This document shows positions 33,378 to 44,700 of a stretch of DNA of 64,000 nucleotides, one piece after another. The notes under the pieces were generated by a model. That model saw nothing but the letters and a program-made list of their open reading frames with translations. It made no database searches and was not told the origin of the DNA. How positions within the stretch are numbered: the first letter of the stretch is position 1; each line of letters begins with the position of its first letter. The stretch is from JAUSFM01 sp964343705 (GTDB taxonomy: Archaea; Nanobdellota; Nanobdellia; Woesearchaeales; UBA12501): assembly GCA_964343705.1 (NCBI GenBank), contig CAYFJX010000007.1, positions 62,001 through 126,000 of the forward strand, written 5' to 3'. The position numbers and the translations under genes were made by a program.

Positions 33378-34384
33378 TGTGAGAATAATTGTTGAGCAAT
33401 TAATTCAGTTTCTTGTGCATTTTCTACCTTTTCAGATAAGTTCATAGGTATATCTTGTTTGCCATAGAGCGCTCCTGCATAAGCACCAGCTAAAGCTCCA
33501 TGACTATCAGCATCTCCCCCAAACATTACTGCACAACTAATTGTTGATTCAAAATTAGTGTTTTTCAACAAAGAATATAATGCCACACCTAAAACATCTG
33601 ATGCACTACCACCATTCTTCAAAATTTTTTTTGCTCCAGTTGATGAATAAGGTAAAGCAGTTTGAACATCTCTCAAAACACCATGTATGCTTGAGGAAAC
33701 ATGTTCTGATGCGTAAAATTTATCAACAACTTCCAGGAATGTTTGTGACCAATCTAAAAAATTTTGCCTATTAAAATTTTTCGGATCCTCGGTTTTTAGG
33801 TAGGCAATCTGTCCTGCAACAAGTGCAGCTCCTGTTAATGCTTCTGGATGAGTATGTGTAATTTTTGCACTATCAAAAGCATCACTAATAAGTGCGTAAG
33901 ATTCTTGCTGAGAAATCTCATACCACAATCCAAGCGGGATAGCTCGCGTTAATGGACCACAACCAAGACTATATATTCCAGAATTTTTCTTGTCCTTTCT
34001 TAATCGCTTTATCATCCTTTTTGTGGTTCTTCCAAGACCACGTAGTTTACTTCCCGAGCTTACAAGCCTATTGGTAAAATCTTCAACATTAAATCCACTA
34101 TTTTCAATTAACGTCTCCGCAAGAAAAATTGCAATTTGAGTATCATCTGTATATTGTCCAGATACTAAACTTGCGTTAGGATGATCATGAAATGGCTCCT
34201 CAAAATGAGTAACTTTCTCTCCATATCTTCGTTTTATTTCTTCCTCAGTAAGAAATTCCAATGGCATGCCTAATGCATCACCTATAGATAATCCTAACAA
34301 AGTTCCAATATATCTATCATAAAATCTATCAATAATTGGATATGATTTTGCTGTTTCATCCATTCTTAGTGCTGTGGCTTGCAT
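33374..34384 (-). CDS. ADP-ribosylglycohydrolase (ARH/DraG family), candidate immunity
   Basis: A 336-aa protein with all the family's metal-site motifs: GDALGMPLEF, SGQYTDDTQ (Asp-Asp for Mg), ITHTHPEA, and the C-terminal GGDADSHGALAGAYAGAL. ARH/DraG enzymes remove ADP-ribose from modified proteins or release it from other substrates. It lacks a signal peptide, so it acts inside the cell. It lies tail-to-tail with the gene whose C-terminus resembles an ADP-ribosyltransferase; the stop codons share TTAA at 33374-33377. Reversal of self-inflicted ADP-ribosylation is the natural reading. The start at 34384 sits 26 nt after a TATTTATAAA box. Confidence 0.92.
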   Translation of the reverse strand: MQATALRMDETAKSYPIIDRFYDRYIGTLLGLSIGDALGMPLEFLTEEEIKRRYGEKVTHFEEPFHDHPNASLVSGQYTDDTQIAIFLAETLIENSGFNVEDFTNRLVSSGSKLRGLGRTTKRMIKRLRKDKKNSGIYSLGCGPLTRAIPLGLWYEISQQESYALISDAFDSAKITHTHPEALTGAALVAGQIAYLKTEDPKNFNRQNFLDWSQTFLEVVDKFYASEHVSSSIHGVLRDVQTALPYSSTGAKKILKNGGSASDVLGVALYSLLKNTNFESTISCAVMFGGDADSHGALAGAYAGALYGKQDIPMNLSEKVENAQETELIAQQLFSH

Positions 34385-34410
34385 GTTTATTTATGTTTTG
34401 TATATGCTTA

Positions 34411-34446
34411 TTTATAAACCTTTTGGTGGTTTACTATTGTTAAGTG
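34411..34446 (-). promoter_or_regulatory. ADP-ribosylglycohydrolase promoter
   Basis: TATA TTTATAAA (34411-34418) with AAAAGG as BRE, 26 nt before the ATG. Upstream are two direct half-sites (GGTGGTTTA and TTAAGTGG on the plus strand) resembling halves of the shared inverted repeat, but not inverted here. Confidence 0.45.
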
Positions 34447-34510
34447 GATAAAAAGGATTTGTTGCATTTGATAGGAAAGCTTAAATATAAAACTACTACA
34501 CAGAATTTTT

Positions 34511-34591
34511 ATGTCTTCTGAAGAATGGCTACGCTATGTTCTCGATACGTATAAAGCACCTATCCAAGAACAATTGGAATTACCTCTTTAA
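34511..34591 (+). CDS. 26-residue mini-protein or gene remnant
   Basis: The frame is ATG to TAA and encodes MSSEEWLRYVLDTYKAPIQE plus six residues. A TATA-like CTTAAATATAAA lies about 25 nt before the ATG, the same placement as real genes here, which is the main support. The peptide is acidic/amphipathic, not secreted and matches nothing I know. It could equally be the degraded start of a lost gene or a leader ahead of the prepilin-like gene. Confidence 0.3.
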   Translation: MSSEEWLRYVLDTYKAPIQEQLELPL

Positions 34592-34602
34592 CCATCACAA
34601 GC

Positions 34603-34610
34603 TTTATAAA
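34603..34610 (+). promoter_or_regulatory. TATA box TTTATAAA before the 8008-aa protein operon
   Basis: Preceded by CACAAGC, with 26 nt to the ATG at 34637. The context TTTATAAATnnAAA is nearly identical to that of the set C operon at 18103. Confidence 0.6.
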
Positions 34611-34636
34611 TAGAAAAGCCCAAAAAACAAGTACTA

Positions 34637-35704
34637 ATGTACAAAAAAAGGGGACAGCTCAGTACTTTTGTAGTAGTAGGTATAGTTCTGCTTATTGTGA
34701 GTGCTCTTTGGCTGTTTTCCCAAGCTGAATCTGTTCAGAGGCCAGAAGGACAAGAAGTTCCCTTGCAAACAGAGATAGTAGAAAACTATGTTCAAGATTG
34801 TGTACAAGAGGTTACAACACCTGGTGTCTACCTAATTGCATACCAAGGCGGACGATACTACCAAGACAATGAATATGCACAAGAAGGGTTTGAAGATGCA
34901 AATTTGGTCACGTTTGAGCGAGCACTACCTTATTATTTGATTAACAGTGAAAAAACAGGATTGAACAAGGCAAAACTAGAGGTTGAACTTGCTCAATATG
35001 TAAATGACAACTTACCCTTATGTACTGATTTCTCAGCATTTTTCAAAGAAGGAATAGTAATCACAGAAGGAGTGCCCAAAACTAAGGCAACGCTTGCAAA
35101 AGATCGCGTTTTATTTGAGATTACTTATCCTTTAGATCTTTCTATTGAAGAAAACACGTACGCAATTGAGAAGTTTAGATATGAAGTACCACTTCGATTA
35201 GAAGCACTTCATGCAATTGCAGAAAAAATAGCAAGTATAATTCAAGAAGACCCAAGTACAGCGCACTTTCCAGAACTACTTGCATTAAACAATAAACACA
35301 CTGTTATGATTTCTGTTGTTCCATTTGACGACGAGGCAACAGCATATTCTATATATGATGATAAAGAGGAGTTTTGGATTGATGGTAAGCCACTTATTTT
35401 TTGGTTTGCAATTAAAAACAGCGCTGGTAAAGAGAATGTAAAGGCAAACACAGCTCCAAGTATTGTGAATAACAAGGATTTTGTACTAAGAAAGGATGTT
35501 CCTTTTATGTACACACTCAAAGCAACAGATGCTGAAGGAGACTTAGTCACGTTTAGACCAAGTAACAATCAGATTCCATTACAAGCCAGTGGCTTACTTA
35601 ATTTTACTCCAACAAAAACCGGCACGTTCGGAATAACAATAACTGCTACTGACTCACGAGGTCTGGCAACAGAGGTACAATCACGATTCATAATTGAAGA
35701 TTAA
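34637..35704 (+). CDS. Prepilin-like membrane-anchored protein with cadherin-like C-terminus (set D)
   Basis: A 355-aa close paralogue of the set C protein. The first residues MYKKRGQLSTFVVVGIVLL give a class III-like signal/anchor. Matching features include YVQDCVQEVTTPGVYLIAYQGG, LPLCTDF, ATAYSIYDD and a final cadherin-like domain (VPFMYTLKATDAEGDLVTF, LNFTPTKTGTFGITITATDS). The giant gene starts 37 bp downstream, so both are in one transcript. The repeated pairing suggests the anchor protein helps export, display or deliver its large neighbour. Confidence 0.73.
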   Translation: MYKKRGQLSTFVVVGIVLLIVSALWLFSQAESVQRPEGQEVPLQTEIVENYVQDCVQEVTTPGVYLIAYQGGRYYQDNEYAQEGFEDANLVTFERALPYYLINSEKTGLNKAKLEVELAQYVNDNLPLCTDFSAFFKEGIVITEGVPKTKATLAKDRVLFEITYPLDLSIEENTYAIEKFRYEVPLRLEALHAIAEKIASIIQEDPSTAHFPELLALNNKHTVMISVVPFDDEATAYSIYDDKEEFWIDGKPLIFWFAIKNSAGKENVKANTAPSIVNNKDFVLRKDVPFMYTLKATDAEGDLVTFRPSNNQIPLQASGLLNFTPTKTGTFGITITATDSRGLATEVQSRFIIED

Positions 35705-35741
35705 AGTGTGAAGACTCGGGATAGTCAACACAAACAAAAAA

Positions 35742-38700
35742 ATGAGGCAAAAAAGGGGAGGGATGTATGTAGAGTTTCTTGTAGCTTTAGCACTTACACT
35801 TTTACTGAGTACTGTTGCTGTTCATGCAGCAACGCAAGAGGACAGAACAACCAGTACTCTTGCTGCATTATCGCAAGAAGCATATGATGCTATGGATGAC
35901 GAACAAAAAGCAGCGTTTTTTAGTGATGTAAAGAATGTACTAAAGAATATTGATATTGCTGACCAGTTTTTTAAGCTTCCAGACGCCATTAACAAGGCAA
36001 GGGAAGGTGCACAGGAGTTCTTACGCGCAAAACACAGTATACCCATAACCATTGATGAATCAGCTCAAGAATTAGTGTATGATGGTACTATTCTACGTTC
36101 TGGAACAAAATCAGTAAAGCTCTCTGAGCTCAAAAATCCAAGTATAAAAAATATTAAAGCAGTGAAAGATGATTTTATTATTTCTCATGTTAGTAAAGGA
36201 AAAACTCTTACAACAACCTTTGCAGGAACTGGAGTGACTGATATTTCTTACAAAGATGGAATGTTTTCCATAAAGGACAGTAAAGGAAAAACACACCGTG
36301 TCCAAAAACAGAGCAGTAATACTCGAATTGAAATAAACAAAGATGGAACAGCAACTATTGAAGGAGAAGCCCAAGGAACACTCATGGTCAATGGTGTTCC
36401 TCATGATTTTACCATTAGACCAAAAATAAAACCAGGTGATCCAGCACCACAATTAAAAGTTGACAAAAATGGTGATGTTTCAACTGGTGACAAGAGTGAT
36501 GTTGAGCTTAACACACCAGATATTTACATTGATGGTAACTTCCAGATTAAAGGCAAAGGAAAGGAAGTATACACCTTTGCAATACCTGGAAAAGATGCAT
36601 CAAGGAAAAACATTGACGCAGAAGACCAAGAAACTACAGGAGAAACAATTCTCGTCGACAAAAAGACAGGAATAGGTGTTATTTCTAAAGGTCAATCACG
36701 TTCAGAAGGTGAGTTTGTACTTACGCACTTAGATAAAACCAGTCCTACTTCTAGGCTTGTCCCCTCGAATGTAGCGAGTGTTGAAGAAGCGCGTGAAAAA
36801 GCTCAGGGGCTTCGGAGAGAGGCCCCACCTTCCTCTTCTCAAAGCGCCGAAGTGTGGATTAAGCAACAAGGCAGTGGCGCAAGTGTGTACACTAAAGGAA
36901 AAGTACAAGTACGGCATTATCAGACAGGAAGAGATAGTAATGGTGAAATTGAAGTTCTTGGTACAGATAGGTACAAACCTTCGTTTAGCGGAGCTACAAA
37001 AGGAGCAACATTTGACTTTACCAGTGATGGATTAGATCCTGCATCTGAATCATTTATTGTATCAGGCAAAGGATTGTATAAAGATTCAAACTATGACGCT
37101 GCGACTACACAAGATGGTTCCTATGTTCGTAAAACAGGTAATGATGCCTTCTTAACAATAGATTGTAAAGGGTGTAAGGATGGAACAGCTGTTCAGGTTA
37201 AGAAACATATTGGATTATACCAAAAAGCTGGAGCAGGACAAAGTGCATCGTTACAAAAGACACAGTTGGAAATGCGAGCCATTGTAAAAGCAGGAAAAGT
37301 AACATTTGACATTCCTCAAGCAAATCTTAACACACTTGGCGCTGTTGTAAATGCAGATAAAAGCTCGTCACTTGCAATTCATACTCCGCTCTATTTACAA
37401 GCAGAAGGTCAAAAAACCTACTTTGGAATAAGTCAACAAGGCATAGGAAGGTATGAAAGTAAAGTATCGGGAAAAACAAAAGCAGTAGGTTTAGTACTTA
37501 ATGGAAAGAGTATACTTGGCGAATCTCAACAAATTAAGACTGGAATTGACCTATCTAAGTTAAGCAATAAACAATATGATGGTTATCTAAAAAAGTCAAT
37601 GGGCCTTCAAGATGAAGCACAAAGGAGAGCACAGAGCATTAGTAAACGGTTTAACATAAAAATGTCACCAAGTGGTGCTTGTCTTAACCCTGCGTGTAGT
37701 CGTCTTATGAAAAGTAGTAATGCAGAATTCTACAAAGCATATCAAGAATTGCAAAAGACAAATTTGCAAAGTGCTAATGCATTAAATCGAGCACTTGTTG
37801 TTGCTGGTAATTTGGATGGTAAGGAAACTAAAGATCTGAAAAAAGCTATTGCAGATAATCAAAAAGCTTACAGGAAAATAGTTGCTCAACAACAAAAAAT
37901 CAAGAAAAGTCTGCGAGCAGTTAAAGTAGATACTAAAGCAGACCTTGCAAAAGCAAAGAGCATGGGTAAACAAATGCGTTCTCTCGACGTCATGATACGT
38001 GCTAAAGATAGAAGAATTGCAGAGCTTAAAGATGCAATCAACAAGGAAAAAGATCAAGAGAAATGGAAAGCAATGATTGAAGAAAGTGCAAATCTAAAAA
38101 CTGATCGAGCACGACTTGATAGGCAACGATACAAGTTTGAACAAGAAATTGCACAATTACAACAACGTAATGCTGGAAATGCAGCAGCACAAGCACGCAT
38201 TGCAATGTCAACAATTAGTGTACGAGAGGGATTAAAGCAACAAGACGTGAACATTGCAAATCAACTTATTGAGAGAGTCAAAGGTGATCAAAAAGCACTT
38301 ATGCAGTTTGAGATGCAAGCACGGGCAGGTCGTTTTAGCAAGCAAGATGGTGCCATGAAATACTATGACAAGCTTGAAAAAAGTAAGAATCCACGAATTA
38401 GAGCTCAAGCACGACAGTTAAAAATTGATTTAATTGACAAGCCAGAGCATGCAAAACTTTTGAAGAAAGTGCGTGATGCTCACTATGGAAATGTTGTTGA
38501 TGAAGAAACAGGCGTTAGAATTACACATCGTGAAGCAAAACGACAAGAAGATGAGTATGATTGGGCATGGAAAGCATCAGTCTATGCAAAACTACATCCT
38601 CACTCAGACGAAAGATGGGATCGAACTGACCAATTTAGCGGAGAGTTATTGCAAGCTTCACATGCAACAAGTATTGCTCTAAACAAAGGGGTAACCCTTG

Positions 38701-41700
38701 AAGAATGGAGAACTATGCCTCTGGCTGCAAAGAGAAAAATTGTTGGTGATGAAATTCAACTTGGTAATCAAGATAGTTATGATGCTCGACACTTACGCTT
38801 TGTTACAAAAGGAACTGAAGGGGAAACACTAAATGATCGTATGCTCATGGAACAAGCCATTGCCAATGCAGAAGAAATTGCAATACGTCATGGTGATGAT
38901 CCTTCAGCAGCTCGTGAAGAGTATGCATACCTTAATCAACGATTTAGACATCTTCCATTAAGTCAAAGAAAAGGTCTCACAAAAGCATTGCAGCAAGCAG
39001 AAGACGCAAGTTTAGAAGTTGCCCTTCCAGGTCCTAACCCTAAATTCTCAAAATATGGTGCAACAGAAGAACTAGGTAAGTTTGTAGATGTAACACTTCC
39101 CATTGAACTTATTGGAGTTGGTGCAACAGCAGCTGTAGGCGTAACAAAGATGGCTGCAGCAGGCAGGTTTGGTAAGAATCTGCAGAAAGTTGGTACAGTT
39201 GCGGTGAAACGTGGTGGACAAGTAAAACGAGGAGTGATAAAAGCAGGGAAAGGGATAGGAAGAGGTATTGCTGATGTTGGTATATATCATGGTGAAGGAT
39301 TAGTTGAACTAGGCAAAGTGGGTGTTGCAATTGGTAAAACTGCTGTAAGACCTGTTGTTGCCATAGGACGCCCCGTAGCACGTGTTGTAGAACCAGTTGC
39401 ACGACCTGTTGTGAAAGCGTTTAAGTCTGTTGGTGGTGCTGCACTAGAAACTCCTAGTAATATGTATAGGTGGGCTAAAAGACATGATGTTGTTTTAAGT
39501 AAAGGGGGATACTTGGGAGTAAAGCCACAATTTGTTGAAAGTCCCACCAGAAAAGCATTACAAAATGCTAAAAAAACACTCAAAAACTTTAGAGGTAGTG
39601 ATGAAGTAAAGAAACGTATAGCACAGGAAGTTACAGAACTTGAATCAGTCCTCAGAGCAGAAAAAGCGCTAAACAAACATAGAGGATTTTCAGGATGGCG
39701 GTTAAAACCAAGCTTTGCGTTTAAGGAAAGTAAGATTGCTCATGCTAATTTGAAAAGACAATTAAAGATGTTTCAGAAGGCGCAAGATCTTGGTGATCCA
39801 AGTGTGGTACGAGCCACTGCAAAAAAAGTAAATCAACTTACTGAAGAATTAGAAAATAGTCAGCATTTAGGACTTCTTGTTGATAATTACTTTAGTAAAA
39901 AAGTGGGTACAAGTATTCAATCAAGATTGGCACGATTTAAAGCACTTGAAGCAGGAGCAAAACTATCTAAGTCAGAAATTGAGGAGCTTGGTAGTCTTCG
40001 AAATCAAATTGTTGAGAGAACACAAGAACTTACGCGTAAGTTAAGTGAAGGAAAAGAACTAAACCAGTTTGAACGTGGCGAGCTTGAAAGACTTGCTGAA
40101 CTGCAAGTTCTTGCTGATGACGCTGTTAAAGATGCAATGCGTGCAACACAAGAGTTTGCAGCAAACATTGATGATGAAATACATGTTGCTGCGAATATTG
40201 ATGATGAAGTTATGAAGGCTGCTAATGTGGATCAGCCAGTACGAAAGACAAAAAAACTTGCAATATGTGAATCTCCATGTGGTCCAACTGACACGCTTGA
40301 CAATATTGCTGATGAATATGAAGAGTTAGATATTGATGATATCATTGAAGAAATAGAAGAAGTGCATAATTTAGATGATGCAGCTGTTGAGACTCCTTTA
40401 GCAAGAGCATCGCAGATTATGGACAATAATGCACAACCTTCACCAGTTGCACCAGTAGGCAATGCTGAACACCTTGTTGGTAGGGCAACTGACAAAGGAT
40501 CAGTCGAAGGACTAGCAGCAGCTGCAGGAGAAGGAAAAGCAACTGATACAATAGCTGATTATGCGCTACGAAAACAAATACAAGAAGTTGCACAATCTGA
40601 TGAATTAGGAAGGCTTGAGAAAAGAGTTGCTGAAGCAGTTCCATTGGATGATGTGGGTCGTGTTGCTGTTCAACCAGCTGCAGAGGCAGCAAAGCGAACA
40701 GTTCAAACACCTGCCATGAGAGCGCGTAGGGCAAAGCGTTTAGAGGAAGCTCATAAAAGAAATGTTGCAGTAGGTGTACAACGTTTACAAGCAGCTAGTT
40801 ATGATAACAGAGGACAACTTTCTGCATGGTTTGATCCTGAAACAGGTGCACTTCTTGATATTGGAAGGTTTGAGGTGGTATCAGACGAGGCACAACAAGG
40901 AATTAATTTAATTATTCCAAGAGAAGGTAGTCTTGAACCAGTATTACGTATTACAGAACGAGAATTTGGTTTAATGGGAGAAGTAGCAGGTGAAGAAACA
41001 GCCAGAGCAACCATACAACGGTTTAGAGCACTATCAGAGCCAGAACTAATTGCTCCACCAATCCCTGAAGGACTTGAAGAGATACGAAGAGCTGATGAGG
41101 TACCGCGAGTTGTATTGCCTGATGATATAAAAATTGTTATGGAGCCAAAAACTGGCCAAGTAGATGTACTAGGGCGAGCTGATACTCAAATAGATGCTCA
41201 GGCTCTTATGGAAGAAGGTGCAAAGACAAGCTTGCATAATCTACCAACACCAAGTATACCTGAAGTTGCAAAAGTTCCAGGGCAACGTGTTGCTGACGAC
41301 GTAACACTCGATGTTCCACCACTACCAGATACAATGCCTCCAGTTGCACAACTTCCTGAAACATTACCCGCAGCTAAAAGAGCTATTGCAGCAGGCGAGG
41401 AAGTAACAGATGATCAAGCCTTAAAGTTACTTGATAGCGCATTTGAACAAGAAACAAAACTCCCAGGTAGCATTGATGCGCGTGATGTTACAGTTAAGAA
41501 AACTGCTTTAGAAGGTGGAGGATCAATGTTTACTATTCGTGGACACCACTATGATGAAGCAGGAAAAAGTCTTGGTGGCTTTGATAATGGCGAAAGTTTC
41601 AGGCATAGAATATTTATTGAAAAAGATGGAAGCTTTAGTGTGCACAGATCATATAGTTTTGCTCTTGGCACTGAAGCAGACACAGTATTAGCACGAAAAG

Positions 41701-44700
41701 CACTACGTTCAGAAGATGAAAACCTAGCTATAACATTACAAGCAATGGGTGCAAGATCTTATACTGCACACCCAAAAATACCAGGTGAACTTGAAACACT
41801 CTGTAGACTAAGACCTTGTACACTTAAAGCTGATCGTTCTGAAGTTATGGGTGACTTTGGAAAATGGTTAACAGGTCGGCATGGTAAGAAATGGTTGGAA
41901 AGTCCACAAGGAGAGTTATGGTATGATCATTTCCAAGAACGTGGACTGTGGGCAGGTCTTAAAAAACTCTTTGGAGGAAAGCCAGTTGACGTCGATAGAA
42001 TGAGTTTGGATGCATTGAATTTCCCAGATAGGTTCTTGAGAAGTAAACAGTATCCTGTTGCAGTTGACATAACCTACACATTACCAGCAGAATTCAGACA
42101 GTTTCCATTTGAACACACGCAGAATATTAGACAAGATGTTCCTCAAGCAGTTATCTTAGAGGAGATTGCTGTGCAAGGCGATTCAGAATCGGGTGTAGGA
42201 ACTTTTGGTGCCATGTTTAGAGGACGTGTACAAGGGGTAGATAGAGACAGAGCCATTAAAGTGGTATATACACCCAGTGTAGCTGGTGGTCCTGGCGAGG
42301 AGACACGCTTAGGTATGGAACAGGTTCTTGTTGCTCAAAAAATTTACGATGAAGCAGCAAAAGGACATGCTGTTGGAAAGATTGTTCCAGCTCCGGGTGG
42401 ATATCTTCCAGTAGACATTGATGGTAATCCTGCCATTGCAATGGAGATTCTTGATATAAAGCCGTACACTAGTTTTATAGAGTATAGTCATGGAGAACTG
42501 GCTGAAATATTGTCACCACGTGCATTAAAACAATTAAGCAAGCATTTGAAAGCAGCAGAGAAAAAGGGATGGAATGTTCATGATCTTAATTTTGGAATCT
42601 TGAATAATGATCAAGTTGTTAATGGTCGAAAAATGAAAAAAGGTGATGTTATCTTCTTTGACTTTGAAGACTGGCAGCATGGAACAACTATTCGCACTAG
42701 TGCTGATGATCATATCAATAGACTAAAGGACACTGCAGAGCGTGCTAAGACTGCAATAAAGGCAAAAAAGAAGTATAAAATCAAAACAGATGAAGTAGGG
42801 AAAATTGTTGCTAAGTTCTATGATCTACCTGAAAAGGAATTAGAACAAGCATTGCTTGAATTAGGTTTCCAGCCACTCGTTGCTGGATCATTGAGTGTTC
42901 GTCCTCGTGTTCTTGTTGACTCTTTGCTTGAAAATGGAATTAACCCTCTTGATGTTGCACAAGCTTTGAAAGGAGAAATACCACTTGATGACGTCAGGAG
43001 ATTAAAGAAACTGAAAAAGAAAGCTCCTCTGAAGAGTGAAAAGTTGCCTGATGAAATTCCAATCATTGAGGTTGATCCTGTACAACCACCACCTATTCCA
43101 GCTGAAGCTTTAGCACAAAGTCCACCAGGACGTCTTGTTGCTGTTGTAGAACCATCAACTGACAATGGTGAATTCCTTGAAGCTATTCTTGAGCGTGCTG
43201 GTCGTGAAATGGGTATTTATGACCGTCCTGATATTTCTGATGCAGTAAAAACTGAACTTAAGAGTATGGGTGTGAAAGATGTTATTGAAATTGGTGCAGG
43301 TGATAGTTCTAAGATGAATGAGTATGGCTTTATCAAAGGTTCATTACTTGATAAATTGCTTGGAACAACAAGACAAGTTAGGGGTGAAACAAAGAGTGGC
43401 GTGACAGCAAAAGTAATTGTGTATGAAGATGGACGTCGGGTTGTATGGAAACTTGATTCATCCAATCCATTAACAACAAACATGAGGCATTCAAATAATA
43501 TTGTTGGACCAGAAGATGCTGGTCGGCGAACGATTCTTACGGTAAGTCTCTTAAATGATGTGTTTGAAAATGTGTTATTACCTGATATACGTCGACTTCA
43601 GTTTGCTGATGGTACGGGAGTTATTGAAGCTGAATGGATTCATGGGTATCAACAATTAGGTAAGTCACCATATGATCTGAATAAGGCTCTTCAAGAGATG
43701 CTTGGTGCTGGTGAGATTACTATGCGTGAAATGGAAGAAATAACAGCGCAAGCACAACAACAAGCAATATTTAATCTTATATTCAGAGTTGGCGATGTAG
43801 AACTTGGGTTTGTAAAATTACCACACAAAGCTGGAGCAGATCCTTCGACGTACATAAAAATAGCTCGTTTTGACGAGGAACAAGCATTCCTCGGTATGTT
43901 AGACTACCCAGTTACACATGAACTAGTAGCAGATCAATCAAGAGAAGGATTAGAAGACACCTTATCCTATGGAAATGATTGGATCATGGGATTTTTTAGT
44001 AAGGAAGACTGGACTTACACAGGTGAATTCCAAATAGATCGTGCACGAGCACAGTTTATGCCTGTCATTGAAAAAGTAGAGGATTTAGTGAAAGATAAAG
44101 AAAGGTTCATGAACTACTTAGATAATGCTGGTTACACACCACAAGAAGCAAACAAGATCTACAAAGCTGTAAAAGAAAATGTGCAAGAACTACGCCTTGA
44201 ATTAAAAACAGGTGATCCTGGACCATTACAAAAGATGATTAATGGAAACGGTGGTGTACTTGCTACAAGTGAAGGTGGGGTAATAAGTCAACAAGAGAGG
44301 CTTGCAAAAGGAGTAATGTTTCAAGACAATTATGAACCAATGAAACGAGGGAATGTTATTGATGATGCAGGCAATCAAATTACTACAGAAGCAGGAATTA
44401 TAAGTGAGTTTAGTAGAACTCGTCGTGGAGCATTAGAAGTTCCTGAAGGACTTGAAGATGTTGATTATGAAACATTACAAGTCATGCACGTGCTTGGTGT
44501 AACACCTGAAGAGCTTGCGCAACGACGTGAAATACTTGATAGAGTGGGTAAGATCTTTACTGAGGAGCTTGGTGAATTATCATTTAAGGAAGCAGGTGAG
44601 GTAACACCAGGTATACAAAAATTAATGGATGAAGGATTACTATCAGCGTATGAAGCAGAAAAGTTACGACAAGGTGTGCCTATTGCAATGGGTGGTATGG

